From NCBI GenBank assembly GCA_937864385.1, contig CALMJN010000217.1, forward strand, positions 1 to 13,337: a DNA stretch of 13,337 bases, written 5' to 3'. Both the position numbers and the translations under genes were made by a program. This document shows, one piece after another, positions 1 through 6,739 of the stretch (the first letter of the stretch is position 1; every line of letters begins with the position of its first letter). The stretch is from an uncultured Methanosarcinales archaeon (GTDB lineage: Archaea > Halobacteriota > Methanosarcinia > Methanotrichales > Methanotrichaceae). Below the pieces are notes generated by a model that worked only from the letters and a program-made list of their open reading frames with translations, ran no database searches and had not been told where the DNA came from.

Positions 1-341
1 CCGCACCTCTCCAGGCTTTTCAGAACAAAGACGGCCGGCCAGCTGCTGGCCAAAGCCAAAAGGATCTTGCCCAGAGCGGACAGGGCATAGCCTCCCACCA
101 CCAGGGGCCTGCGCCGGCCAATCCGATCCGACCAGCAGCCGGAGAGGAGCTTGATCAGGCTGGGCAATCCCTCACTGAATCCGCCCACCAGGCCAACGGC
201 CAGAGAGCCGCCTCCCAAAGAAGAGAGGAAAAGAGGCAGTACCGGCTGAATGATCTCGCTGCTGATATCGTTAAGAAAACTGACCAGTCCCAATAAAAGG
301 ATGTTCTTGCCGGTCTTGGCCTCGGACTCAGCGTCGGACAC
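1..341 (-). CDS. MFS transporter, N-terminal part (truncated by window edge)
   Basis: Reading the minus strand from a GTG at 341-339 gives about 113 open codons that run off the left edge. An in-frame TGA lies 9 nt upstream of the GTG. After a short hydrophilic N-terminus (about 13 residues) comes a hydrophobic helix containing LVSFLNDISSEIIQPVLPLF, then a second one. The loop GCWSDRIGRRRP follows; it is the classical MFS motif A (GxxxDRxGRR) between TM2 and TM3. A third hydrophobic stretch then begins. The LLGLVSFLNDISSEI type of N-terminus is familiar from uncharacterised archaeal and bacterial MFS permeases, so the substrate cannot be stated. The gene starts 28 nt after the rsmA stop on the same strand and could be a downstream member of that operon. 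No clear Shine-Dalgarno is visible, so the exact start is uncertain. Confidence 0.8.
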   Translation of the reverse strand, partial: MSDAESEAKTGKNILLLGLVSFLNDISSEIIQPVLPLFLSSLGGGSLAVGLVGGFSEGLPSLIKLLSGCWSDRIGRRRPLVVGGYALSALGKILLALASSWPAVFVLKSLERC

Positions 342-353
342 AGAGGATCAGCA

Positions 354-363
354 GCTCTAGAGC
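354..363. repeat. 10-bp perfect palindrome between rsmA and the MFS gene
   Basis: GCTCTAGAGC is fully self-complementary and sits in the 28-nt gap between the rsmA stop and the MFS start. It may be a chance palindrome or a weak processing or termination element. No T-run follows it on the minus strand, so I do not call it a terminator. Confidence 0.3.
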
Positions 364-369
364 GTGGAA

Positions 370-1116
370 TTATTTCAGGCTATGCCTCTTTCGTGATATG
401 GCCCCTACCAGTCCCGCCGCTTCATCCGATGAGAGATCTTCCGGCCTCTTCTCCAGAAGCTCTGGATCAAGCTCAGCCAGATCCTGCCCCCTGGCCCCCA
501 AGGACGCCAGCCCCTTCTTCACCTTCTTGCGCCGGTTGTTGAACAGCCCCTCCGCCAGCCGGATCAGATCAGCCGCATCGCCGGTCGGGCGATCCGGGCG
601 GGGCAGGAGCCGGACTATGGCCGAGTCCACCTGGGGCACGGGCCGGAAGGCCATCTTGGAGACCTTCTCCAGGACCTCGATCCGGCAGAAGAATCCCGCA
701 GTCATGGCCAGCCGTCCGTACTCATCGCTGCCGGGAGCAGCCTTCAGTCTCCGGGCAAACTCCCACTGGTACATCAGCACCGCCATCTCAAAAGGCCGGG
801 AGAGCAGCCGGTAGGTCAGGCTGGAGGATATCTGATAGGGCAGGTTGGATACGATCTTATTGCATTCCGGCAGCTCTACCTTGAGAGCGTCCCCGGTGAC
901 AACCTGAACATTGGAGAATCTCCCCGTAAGCCCGGCCGCCAGCTCTGGATCTATCTCCACAGCATAGACCTGATCCGCTTTAGCCGCCAGAGCGGCGGTG
1001 AGCATTCCCTCACCCGGCCCGATCTCTAAAACCCAATCATCAGGACCCAGATCCGCATAATCTGCTATCCGTAAGGCTATTGCCTCGTCCACCAGAAAAT
1101 GCTGTCCCAGCTTCAT
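370..1116 (-). CDS. rsmA: 16S rRNA (adenine-N6,N6)-dimethyltransferase KsgA/RsmA (Dim1 family)
   Basis: This 248-residue protein is the SAM-dependent enzyme that dimethylates two adjacent adenines in the 3'-terminal helix of 16S rRNA, a late small-subunit maturation step. Visible signatures are the N-terminal GQHFLVD, SAM motif I EIGPGEG (residues 31-37), the acidic motif II region VEID (53-56), GDAL (75-78) and the catalytic NLPY motif (91-94). A C-terminal helical part with LFNNRRKKVKKGL matches the rRNA-binding end of the family. The length is slightly below the common 260-275 residues, but no core motif is missing. The ATG overlaps the DUF655 stop by one base (TAATG) and has no clear Shine-Dalgarno, so it is probably translated by termination-reinitiation. 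It is the last gene of the conserved archaeal pus10-rpl21e-rpoF-DUF655-ksgA cluster. Confidence 0.96.
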   Translation of the reverse strand: MKLGQHFLVDEAIALRIADYADLGPDDWVLEIGPGEGMLTAALAAKADQVYAVEIDPELAAGLTGRFSNVQVVTGDALKVELPECNKIVSNLPYQISSSLTYRLLSRPFEMAVLMYQWEFARRLKAAPGSDEYGRLAMTAGFFCRIEVLEKVSKMAFRPVPQVDSAIVRLLPRPDRPTGDAADLIRLAEGLFNNRRKKVKKGLASLGARGQDLAELDPELLEKRPEDLSSDEAAGLVGAISRKRHSLK

Positions 1117-1697
1117 TATCTCATGCGGGGAGCTGTGGTGAAAACTCGGTACTTGATGCGGTCATCCACCAGCTCATCCTCCACCCTTTTGGCTATGAGC
1201 TTCTCAGGATAATGCAGTCCTTTCACCCTCTCCATGAGATCGGCAAAGCCCTTGAATGCCCCTTTCTTCCGCTCATTGAGGATGGCCCACATAAGCTTCT
1301 TGCCGATCCCGGGCAGAAGTTCCAGGGCATGCATGCGGGTGGTGATGGGGCCGGCCTCATTGAAATAGCGGATGAACCTGGCCTCATTTTCCAGAACAAT
1401 GCTCTGAATCTGATAGGGCAGCTCCAGCTTGGCGCTGTTGGAGAGGTCCGGATATTCTATCCTGCGGTTGACATGGTCTATGATATCCCTGCTTCCGCTG
1501 CCGATGTAGACCCTGGTTCCAGGCATTGGAACAACTCCCTCTTTGGGGGTCATCTCCATGAGCACAAAATTGGCCTCTCCCACGGCTTGGACCAGAGGCT
1601 GCTTCTGGTAGCTCCGGGAGTCATGAGATTTTCCATAGGGGAGGTAATCGAGAATCCTGGCTACTTCTTCCCTCTTCGGCGGTCTCCCCTCAGGCAT
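1116..1697 (-). CDS. DUF655 family protein (helix-hairpin-helix, putative RNA/DNA-binding)
   Basis: This 193-residue protein matches the archaeal DUF655 family. That family is almost always found between rpoF and ksgA, and its function is not established. A basic N-terminus is followed by a beta-rich middle (about residues 30-110), compatible with an OB-like fold. A helix-hairpin-helix motif with ELLPGIGKK (126-134) follows, then a helical segment. The HhH suggests non-specific nucleic-acid binding, and the setting suggests a role with the ribosome or with rRNA maturation; both are inferences. The ATG at 1697 lies 5 nt beyond the rpoF stop. The end of rpoF supplies a G-rich Shine-Dalgarno (GGGGGTAGAGG), which supports this start. 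Its stop overlaps the rsmA start. Confidence 0.9.
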   Translation of the reverse strand: MPEGRPPKREEVARILDYLPYGKSHDSRSYQKQPLVQAVGEANFVLMEMTPKEGVVPMPGTRVYIGSGSRDIIDHVNRRIEYPDLSNSAKLELPYQIQSIVLENEARFIRYFNEAGPITTRMHALELLPGIGKKLMWAILNERKKGAFKGFADLMERVKGLHYPEKLIAKRVEDELVDDRIKYRVFTTAPRMR

Positions 1698-1702
1698 TGC
1701 CT

Positions 1703-2047
1703 CTACCCCCTGAAAACGATCTCCAGAATATTATCGAGCTCTTCTTCGCTCAAAGTGAACCTTTCTTTGGCATAAATCGCCCTCAGCTCATCCTTGTTCA
1801 CAGGCTTGATATCGGCGATTTTTACTGCAATCTCCAGGCTCATCTTTCCCAGCTTCATGAGCTCGGCTACCAGTGCCCGGCTCTCCTCCGCAGTGCCCTT
1901 GCTGAATATCTCGGCATGACGGATGGCCCGGCGCAGCTCGTAGCCCAGTTCCTCTTCCCCGGAACGCTTCTCCCGAATCTGGTCCAGGATCTCTTTGACC
2001 TCCGCCAGGGTCAGAAGATCCTCTTGCAAGACGCTCTTGACAATCAT
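1703..2047 (-). CDS. rpoF: DNA-directed RNA polymerase subunit Rpo4/RpoF (Rpb4 homologue)
   Basis: This 114-residue protein matches archaeal RpoF, the partner of Rpo7/RpoE in the stalk of archaeal RNA polymerase. The stalk aids open-complex formation, binds nascent RNA and influences termination. The sequence has the family's N-terminal segment (MIVKSVLQEDLLTLAEVKEI) and a helical HRDC-like C-terminal half containing KLGKMSLEIAVKIADIKP and LSEEELDNILEIV. Its length is typical. The ATG directly abuts the rpl21e stop (TAGATG), with no obvious Shine-Dalgarno, so translation is probably coupled to rpl21e. Rpo7 is not in this window; in archaea it is usually encoded elsewhere. Confidence 0.95.
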   Translation of the reverse strand: MIVKSVLQEDLLTLAEVKEILDQIREKRSGEEELGYELRRAIRHAEIFSKGTAEESRALVAELMKLGKMSLEIAVKIADIKPVNKDELRAIYAKERFTLSEEELDNILEIVFRG

Positions 2048-2338
2048 CTATTTCTGTGCCGTTAGGTGTTCCGGTAATGCGATCAGGGTTTTGGTGGCGT
2101 TGCCATCGGTGACTTTCAGCACAAAGGCCCTGCCCCTCTTGCCCACGACCTCGCCAGTTTTTCCATGGAACCTGGGGTGAGGCATGCCCTTATGTATGCT
2201 GGGATCGATGAGCACATGAACCTTTGCGCCCTTCTCGAACTCCTGGATCGCCCTGACCACAGGGGATATTCCCCTAGCCCTGACCGTCTTGCTCATCTTG
2301 TCTCTTGACTTTTTCCTCATTCCGTGATGATGTGCCAT
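2048..2338 (-). CDS. rpl21e: 50S ribosomal protein L21e
   Basis: This 96-residue protein matches archaeal/eukaryotic ribosomal protein L21e of the large subunit. Recognisable blocks are the basic N-terminus (HGMRKKSRDKMSK), RARGISPVVRAIQEF, VHVLIDPSIHKGMPHPRF, HGKTGEVVGKRGRAFVLKV and the end IALPEHLTAQK. I choose the ATG at 2338, giving MAHHHGMRKK. It has an AGGTGG Shine-Dalgarno 8 nt upstream and fits the family's N-terminus. A GTG at 2350 lies inside that Shine-Dalgarno and would add only four residues. The first 65 nt overlap the 3' end of pus10 in another frame. The stop abuts the rpoF start. Confidence 0.95.
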   Translation of the reverse strand: MAHHHGMRKKSRDKMSKTVRARGISPVVRAIQEFEKGAKVHVLIDPSIHKGMPHPRFHGKTGEVVGKRGRAFVLKVTDGNATKTLIALPEHLTAQK

Positions 2339-3659
2339 CTGATTCTCCACCTACATCTATTACATCCAGTTCTTCGACGATCGCGTCTACCTTAAGGGCT
2401 TCGGCCAGGTTGGGGATGGTTCTGCCTCCGTCTCCGGAGACGAGCTCCTTGATATACAGGCCGCTGTCGCCTCTGATCTCAATGCGGGCCATATTGCCCT
2501 GCATCTCTATTAAATCCGCTCTGTAAACTCTCCTCACCCTGATCTTATCTGCCCTGCGGTGGGAGACGCGAGTGGGCGTACGCTGATCGATCGACCCTTC
2601 TAATTCCTTCAAGACGGATTTAAGCTTTTCTTCTGCCACTTCCCCACCCAGCCGGACCCAAGCAGAATAAGTCTTTTCAAAAGCAGCCTCTTTCAGCCGC
2701 TCTACCATGGCCGAATCGGCCCAGGAGAGCCCTGTGACCTCCACCTTGCCCTCTGCCTGGCGGCAGATCTCCTGTTCCAGAAGGGCCAGATCGATTTTCC
2801 TGATGCGGGGCCGGACAGCCTCCACGATGAAAGGCCGGCCGCTGCCCAGCATTCTGGCGTCGATGTCCTCGCGACCCGCGCCGTGAAATACGGTATCCTC
2901 AGCTTGCGCAGCCTGCATCACCGCCGGACGGATCAGCTCATCCACCGACTCGGGGTACATCCTTCCCGTGCCCTCGCAGCGCTGGCAACCCCGACCGCGG
3001 CACTCGCGACAGGGCCAGCGGGTCTGGGGGATGCCCCGCACCAGCTTGCGATAGCGGCCGCGAATGAAAATGGATGATACCTGCAGCTGTACCTCCCCCT
3101 TTTCCAGGTTGAGGTGGACCACCATATCCGGGCTCTTTAAATCGACCGACTTGCCGGTCAGGGCAGAGAGCCTCTTTCCCACCTCGCGATTGAGCTCCGA
3201 CTTGAAGGGCTCGGCATGGACAGAGCCGCCATCGGCCACAATCAGCTCCTCGTTTTCCGCCAGCAGTCCGGACATCCGGGTGCCCACCAGCAGAGTCCCG
3301 TAATCCCATCCGTCCAGGGCCTTTGCTGCCCTTTTCGCCCAGAGATCGAGGTTTGCCGGGGCCATCTCACCCAGGCATACGCTGCAGGGGCTATCATCCT
3401 CGCCCTTTCTTCCCAGCTTGAGGCGCGCCGGCAGAAAGGATGGGGCCAGCTCTTCCAGGAATGCTCGGTCGTCGTCCGCGCAGGCCTGCATGGCCAGGAC
3501 GGACTTGAGAGAGCGCCCTCTCTCGGCATTGGTAAATCCCGTGGCCAGCATGGCAAACTGCCGCCCCAGGCAGCTATCGCAGATGGGGCCGAGGGATATG
3601 ATCCTCTTAGCTGTGGTCAGGATGCTATTCCTGGCTTTCTCCGAATCATCTTCTATCAT
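2274..3659 (-). CDS. pus10: tRNA pseudouridine synthase Pus10 (Psi54/Psi55)
   Basis: This is archaeal Pus10 of about 461 residues, which makes pseudouridine at positions 54 and 55 of the tRNA T-loop. The N-terminal zinc/THUMP part has CDSC (27-30) and CSVC (92-95). A second Cys cluster, CRECRGRGCQRC (217-228), follows. The catalytic block is GREDIDARMLGSGRPF, with Asp267 the likely nucleophile. Near the end, LYIKELVSGDGGR matches the conserved C-terminal motif of the family. After the usual end (VIDVGG, about 438) a hydrophilic tail of 23 residues, rich in Glu, Lys, Gln and Asp, continues into rpl21e. The ATG at 3659 is taken, with a purine-rich GAAGAG before it; a GTG at 3665 would add two residues. 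It is the first gene of the operon. Confidence 0.93.
   Translation of the reverse strand: MIEDDSEKARNSILTTAKRIISLGPICDSCLGRQFAMLATGFTNAERGRSLKSVLAMQACADDDRAFLEELAPSFLPARLKLGRKGEDDSPCSVCLGEMAPANLDLWAKRAAKALDGWDYGTLLVGTRMSGLLAENEELIVADGGSVHAEPFKSELNREVGKRLSALTGKSVDLKSPDMVVHLNLEKGEVQLQVSSIFIRGRYRKLVRGIPQTRWPCRECRGRGCQRCEGTGRMYPESVDELIRPAVMQAAQAEDTVFHGAGREDIDARMLGSGRPFIVEAVRPRIRKIDLALLEQEICRQAEGKVEVTGLSWADSAMVERLKEAAFEKTYSAWVRLGGEVAEEKLKSVLKELEGSIDQRTPTRVSHRRADKIRVRRVYRADLIEMQGNMARIEIRGDSGLYIKELVSGDGGRTIPNLAEALKVDAIVEELDVIDVGGESDGTSSRNEEKVKRQDEQDGQG
2347..2352 (-). promoter_or_regulatory. Shine-Dalgarno of rpl21e, inside pus10
   Basis: AGGTGG lies 8 nt before the ATG at 2338 and fits the archaeal anti-Shine-Dalgarno (GGAGGTGATC type). 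It decides the L21e start against the GTG at 2350. The same bases encode the Gly-Gly at the natural end of the Pus10 fold, so site and coding sequence are shared. Confidence 0.7.
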
Positions 3660-3694
3660 AATCACTCTTCTATGGCAGGGATCGTAGCTTCAGG

Positions 3695-3701
3695 TTTATT
3701 A
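3695..3701 (-). promoter_or_regulatory. Possible TATA box for the pus10-rpl21e-rpoF-DUF655-rsmA operon
   Basis: On the minus strand the sequence reads CCCTAATAAACC. The TAATAAA core lies about 36-42 nt before the pus10 ATG. An initiation point about 25 nt downstream would give a leader of roughly 10-15 nt, enough for the GAAGAG ribosome binding site. No strong BRE is seen. Confidence 0.35.
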
Positions 3702-3857
3702 GGGCTTGCCATACGATTTTGGTCCTAAGTCTCTTTCCCAAGTCTCTTTAATTCTTGCTGCATTGCTCCTCCTTTGCAGCAGTCGCCCCCTTTTTCTCAC
3801 AAGGATGCAGTAACTTGATAACTGATGGCTTCTCATCTTTCCACTGGTGTTTCCGGC

Positions 3858-5033
3858 ATGAGTGGCGGCCTTCTCCCGGCCTTCGAGATCTCTGTGGTCC
3901 GCAGGCATATAGCCTATCGCAGGAGGGGAACCTTCCTTTCCATAGCAGCCATAGCTCTGGCCGTGGCCATATCTCTTATATCCGTATCCATGCAGGACGG
4001 CTTTCAGGAGATGCTCTTTGATATCATCGTGGAGGACCTTCCTCATGTCACAGTTACTCCCAGGGAGGGAGAGGAATACATTTACCTTTACCACAGCCTC
4101 ATGGACCGGATCTGGGCCATTGCCGGGGTGGTGGCGGTATCGCCCGGCCTGGGGGCACCGGCCACATTCAGCTATAAGGACAATGTGGAGAATGTGGATA
4201 TGACCGGCGTCAATCCCCATGATATGGATGAGATCTACAACATAGGCAAGTACGTCTACCAGGGCAGTCTGGCTTCCATCCAGGACGGAAGGAAGGTGGT
4301 GCTGGGGGAAAAGACGGCAAAGATGCTCAATGTGAAGCTTGGCCAGACGGTCTACGTCAGCTTTCCCGATGCCAGGAGCACCAGCCTGGTCGTCTCGGGC
4401 ATCTTCAGCCTGCCTACCGGCTGGCCGGAGAATCTCGCCTTTGTTTCTCTATCCACAGCCAGGGACTTTGTCGGTGAGGGAGACGTGGTCTCTTCCGTGG
4501 ACATAAAGCTGGAGGATGTCTATTTGGCAGATGGCGCGGCTGCAATTCTGCGGGGATATGGATATAAGGCCGAGAGCTGGCAGGCTCTTTACCCCGAAAT
4601 CCTGAAGACGCTGGCCATTGAAGAGTTTCAAAACAATCTGGTTATGCTATTGATATTGATCATAGCCGCTTTTGGAATCGGCAGTGTGATGTACATGCTG
4701 GTCAATGAGAAGACCTCGGAGATAGGGATGTTCATGGCCATGGGGGCCAGCGGCAGGAATATTATGAATATATTCCTCCTGGAGAGCGGAATTCTGGGCC
4801 TTTTAGGAGGCTTGGCGGGGGCAGTCCTGGGACTGGCTGTAGCGATCTATCTGAAAAGCCTGGAGATCAAGATGGAAGCTCCAGGCGGCCAGGAGATAGC
4901 TCTCCCGGTGATGATCAATGCCGATAGCTTTCTGTCTATAGTGCTCCTGGCTGCTGCTCTCAGCGTACTGGCAGGCCTGTATCCAGCCTGGAGGGCATCC
5001 CGGCTCGATCCGGCCATTGCCATCAATGGATGA
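3858..5033 (+). CDS. FtsX/LolC-type ABC transporter permease (first of a tandem pair)
   Basis: This 391-residue membrane protein has the MacB/LolC/FtsX permease layout. One N-terminal TM (about 25-45) is followed by a large extracytoplasmic domain (about 46-255) and three TMs near 258-280, 310-332 and 358-378. The cytoplasmic coupling segment EIGMFMAMGASGRNIMNIFLLES lies between TM2 and TM3. The end YPAWRASRLDPAIAI is the family's standard C-terminus. Such permeases work with a LolD-type ATPase to move lipoproteins or other lipophilic molecules, or to transmit force across the membrane; the substrate here is unknown. I prefer the ATG at 3858, which has GGTG 9 nt upstream and matches the N-terminus of the second permease. 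An ATG at 3825 lacks a Shine-Dalgarno. A tandem TGA TGA ends the gene, 38 nt before the next permease. Confidence 0.88.
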   Translation: MSGGLLPAFEISVVRRHIAYRRRGTFLSIAAIALAVAISLISVSMQDGFQEMLFDIIVEDLPHVTVTPREGEEYIYLYHSLMDRIWAIAGVVAVSPGLGAPATFSYKDNVENVDMTGVNPHDMDEIYNIGKYVYQGSLASIQDGRKVVLGEKTAKMLNVKLGQTVYVSFPDARSTSLVVSGIFSLPTGWPENLAFVSLSTARDFVGEGDVVSSVDIKLEDVYLADGAAAILRGYGYKAESWQALYPEILKTLAIEEFQNNLVMLLILIIAAFGIGSVMYMLVNEKTSEIGMFMAMGASGRNIMNIFLLESGILGLLGGLAGAVLGLAVAIYLKSLEIKMEAPGGQEIALPVMINADSFLSIVLLAAALSVLAGLYPAWRASRLDPAIAING

Positions 5034-5071
5034 TGAAAAATTAAGGATAAGCAAAGGAAAATGAAGGCAAG

Positions 5072-6229
5072 ATGTACGAGCTTACCGTAGCCAGCAATCA
5101 TATTCTCAGGAATCCGAAAATGGCGTCTTTCACCGTTGCTGCGGTGAGCTTGGCTGTGGCTGTAATCGTGGTCTTCATGGGTCTCCTGGGGGGCTTTGAG
5201 CAGGAGATCATCACCTCCACTGTAGAGAACAATCCTCACATCTATGTCCAGCCTAAAGAGGATGAGACTTACATCTACCTCTACCGAACTGTCTCTTCAT
5301 TTTTATGGGAATATCCCGGAGTGGAAGCGGTCTCGGCCAGGCTATCGGGAAAGGCGGGAGCCAAGTACAAAGATAAGGTCAGAGGAGTGGAATTCCTGGG
5401 CATAGATCCTGCCGACGAGAACCGGCTGATGAAGGTGGAGGAGGACATCGTGGCAGGAGACTTCCAGGATCTACGCAGCAGAAAGCTCTCTGCCTTTGTG
5501 GGAACCAAGCTGGCTGAAGAGCTGAAGCTCGACCTGGAAGACGACTTCATCCTGGCCCGGGGCAATCAATCAGCGAAGCTGCGTGTAGCCGGACTCTTTG
5601 AGACTGGTTCGGCCCGGGACAGGTCCCAGATTTACATTCCTCTGAGCACTGCCCAGGATCTGGTGGGAAAAGGGGATGTAGTTTCAGAGGTGGATGCCAG
5701 GATAGAGGACATATACCAGGCGCCCTACATAGTCTCCGATCTCCGGTCCAGCTTTCGCTATGAATCCAAATCCTGGCAGGATATGAATGAAGATATACTC
5801 AAGCTGATCGAGACCCAGAAATGGTTTATAAATATATTTTATTTCTTGATTTTCATCATAGCCGGCTTTGGCATAGCCAACACCATGATCATGATCATAA
5901 GCAGAAGGACCAAGGAAATCGGCATTCTCATGGCCATGGGTGCCACCCGCCGGTCAATACTCAAGATATTCCTGCTGGAGAGCCTGATACTGGCTCCCCC
6001 TGCCGCACTGCTGGGAAGCATTCTGGCTTATTTGGCGGCAAATCTCATTATGTCTTATGATATAGAGCTTCCCTCTGAGATCTACATGGTATCAAAAATG
6101 ACGGTAGTCATGAGGCCGGAGTTCTTCATTTACGCCATGCTCTTCGCCCTTCTGGTAAACTTTGTGGCCGGAATGTATCCTGCCTGGAAGGCCTCCAAGA
6201 TGGACCCGGTAGAGGCTATAGGAGAATAA
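5072..6229 (+). CDS. FtsX/LolC-type ABC transporter permease (second of a tandem pair)
   Basis: This 385-residue paralogue of the preceding protein has the same architecture: TM1 about 18-38, an extracytoplasmic domain to about 250, and TMs at about 252-276, 304-326 and 351-370. The shared landmarks are YIYLYR in the periplasmic-type domain, the coupling segment EIGILMAMGATRRSILKIFLLES and the end YPAWKASKMDPVEAIGE. The two proteins also align over the extracytoplasmic domain (for example PGVEAVSARL against AGVVAVSPGL). This indicates gene duplication and probable heterodimer formation, as for LolC/LolE. An AAGG lies just before the ATG, and the 38-nt gap implies co-transcription. No ABC ATPase and no FtsX-partner protein is encoded next to either gene, so the complete transporter must use an ATPase from elsewhere. 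Confidence 0.88.
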   Translation: MYELTVASNHILRNPKMASFTVAAVSLAVAVIVVFMGLLGGFEQEIITSTVENNPHIYVQPKEDETYIYLYRTVSSFLWEYPGVEAVSARLSGKAGAKYKDKVRGVEFLGIDPADENRLMKVEEDIVAGDFQDLRSRKLSAFVGTKLAEELKLDLEDDFILARGNQSAKLRVAGLFETGSARDRSQIYIPLSTAQDLVGKGDVVSEVDARIEDIYQAPYIVSDLRSSFRYESKSWQDMNEDILKLIETQKWFINIFYFLIFIIAGFGIANTMIMIISRRTKEIGILMAMGATRRSILKIFLLESLILAPPAALLGSILAYLAANLIMSYDIELPSEIYMVSKMTVVMRPEFFIYAMLFALLVNFVAGMYPAWKASKMDPVEAIGE

Positions 6230-6407
6230 AAAACATCGATGAAAGCGCATCTTAGAGCTATAAGCGGAGCATAAGCATAAGCAGTACGGTCCAGGTTGCT
6301 CTTTCTGCTCGGGCAGATCGCTTCAAGTTTAGGATCATAGAATGGGACAAAAGCTGGAAATATGGCGATGATGCCGCTAGCAGAATTCTGCGCATAAGCC
6401 GCTTTTA

Positions 6408-6479
6408 TTGATCGATCGGGAGATCTGCATAAAGCAGGGAAAAGCGAAGAGAGCAGGACTCTAGAGCTTGATCGATCAA
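6408..6479. repeat. Two copies of TTGATCGATC, 60 bp apart, the second a 12-bp palindrome
   Basis: The first copy is at 6408-6417. The second lies in the palindrome TTGATCGATCAA at 6468-6479. The spacing of 60 bp between starts is close to an integral number of DNA turns, so cooperative binding of a dimeric regulator is possible. A chance or remnant origin cannot be excluded. Confidence 0.35.
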
Positions 6480-6644
6480 CTGGCGAGTATAGCGTTTCCC
6501 ATGCAAAACAATTTCTGAATGCAGAATCTTCCTGCCTATGCCTTCGCGGCCATTGCAATGGTGGCAGAGAGGAAATGTACCATACTTACTTATATCCGGG
6601 CAGGGATAAGGGCATTCCAGGAGATGGGTATGATCAAACGCAAC

Positions 6645-6654
6645 TTAGATATAT
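6645..6654 (+). promoter_or_regulatory. Possible TATA box for the NYN-domain gene
   Basis: TTAGATATAT lies about 90 nt before the TTG start. Initiation about 26 nt downstream would give a leader of roughly 60 nt containing the 6688-6712 hairpin and the Shine-Dalgarno. A competing AT-rich element at 6712-6724 lies too close to the start unless the transcript is leaderless. Confidence 0.25.
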
Positions 6655-6687
6655 CAGCAATGGAGAAAATGAATAGGCATAATGCAC

Positions 6688-6712
6688 ACTGCCGTTCGGA
6701 GGGGACGGCAGT
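6688..6712 (+). promoter_or_regulatory. Leader hairpin upstream of the NYN-domain gene
   Basis: ACTGCCGT (6688-6695) and ACGGCAGT (6705-6712) form a perfect 8-bp stem with a 9-nt purine-rich loop (TCGGAGGGG). It ends 11 nt before the Shine-Dalgarno AAGGTGG. AT-rich sequence follows rather than a T-run, so a leader structure is more likely than a terminator. Confidence 0.45.
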
Positions 6713-6723
6713 AATTATAATTT

Positions 6724-6730
6724 AAGGTGG
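6724..6730 (+). promoter_or_regulatory. Shine-Dalgarno deciding the TTG start of the NYN gene
   Basis: AAGGTGG lies 9 nt before the TTG at 6740. The family's first catalytic Asp sits ten residues into the resulting protein, as expected for an NYN domain, which supports this unusual start codon. Confidence 0.6.
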
Positions 6731-6739
6731 GAAAAGGTT

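Larger units (their letters stand above)
6230..6739. other. 510-nt intergenic region with palindromes; no convincing gene
   Basis: No gene here is supported. The region holds short perfect palindromes: GCAGAATTCTGC (6380-6391) and TTGATCGATCAA (6468-6479). The ten bases TTGATCGATC occur at 6408-6417 and again exactly 60 bp on, at 6468-6477. GCATAA is tandemly repeated within 6269-6280. An 8-bp hairpin lies at 6688-6712. A stop-free frame of 92 codons (6398-6676) lacks ATG, GTG and TTG in its first half and is in frame with the NYN gene. From an internal ATG it could encode only about 32 residues. A 68-codon reading from 6519 has no ribosome binding site and no recognisable similarity. The region could be a long regulatory leader, an RNA gene or the remains of a lost gene. 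Confidence 0.5.

Noticed and set aside
398..814. 138-codon plus-strand frame antisense to rsmA
   Set aside because: It lies wholly inside the clearly coding rsmA gene, is Ser/Arg-rich and has no recognisable similarity. It is a by-product of G+C-rich codon usage.
1080..1775. 231-codon plus-strand frame antisense to DUF655
   Set aside because: It covers conserved genes on the other strand and encodes no known motif.
6130..6558. 142-codon minus-strand frame covering the end of permease 2 and the following gap
   Set aside because: Part of it is antisense to the conserved permease C-terminus. It has no ribosome binding site and no recognisable domain.
6519..6725. 68-codon plus-strand frame before the NYN gene
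   Set aside because: No ribosome binding site, no recognisable similarity, and it runs through the leader hairpin. Described only as part of the intergenic region.
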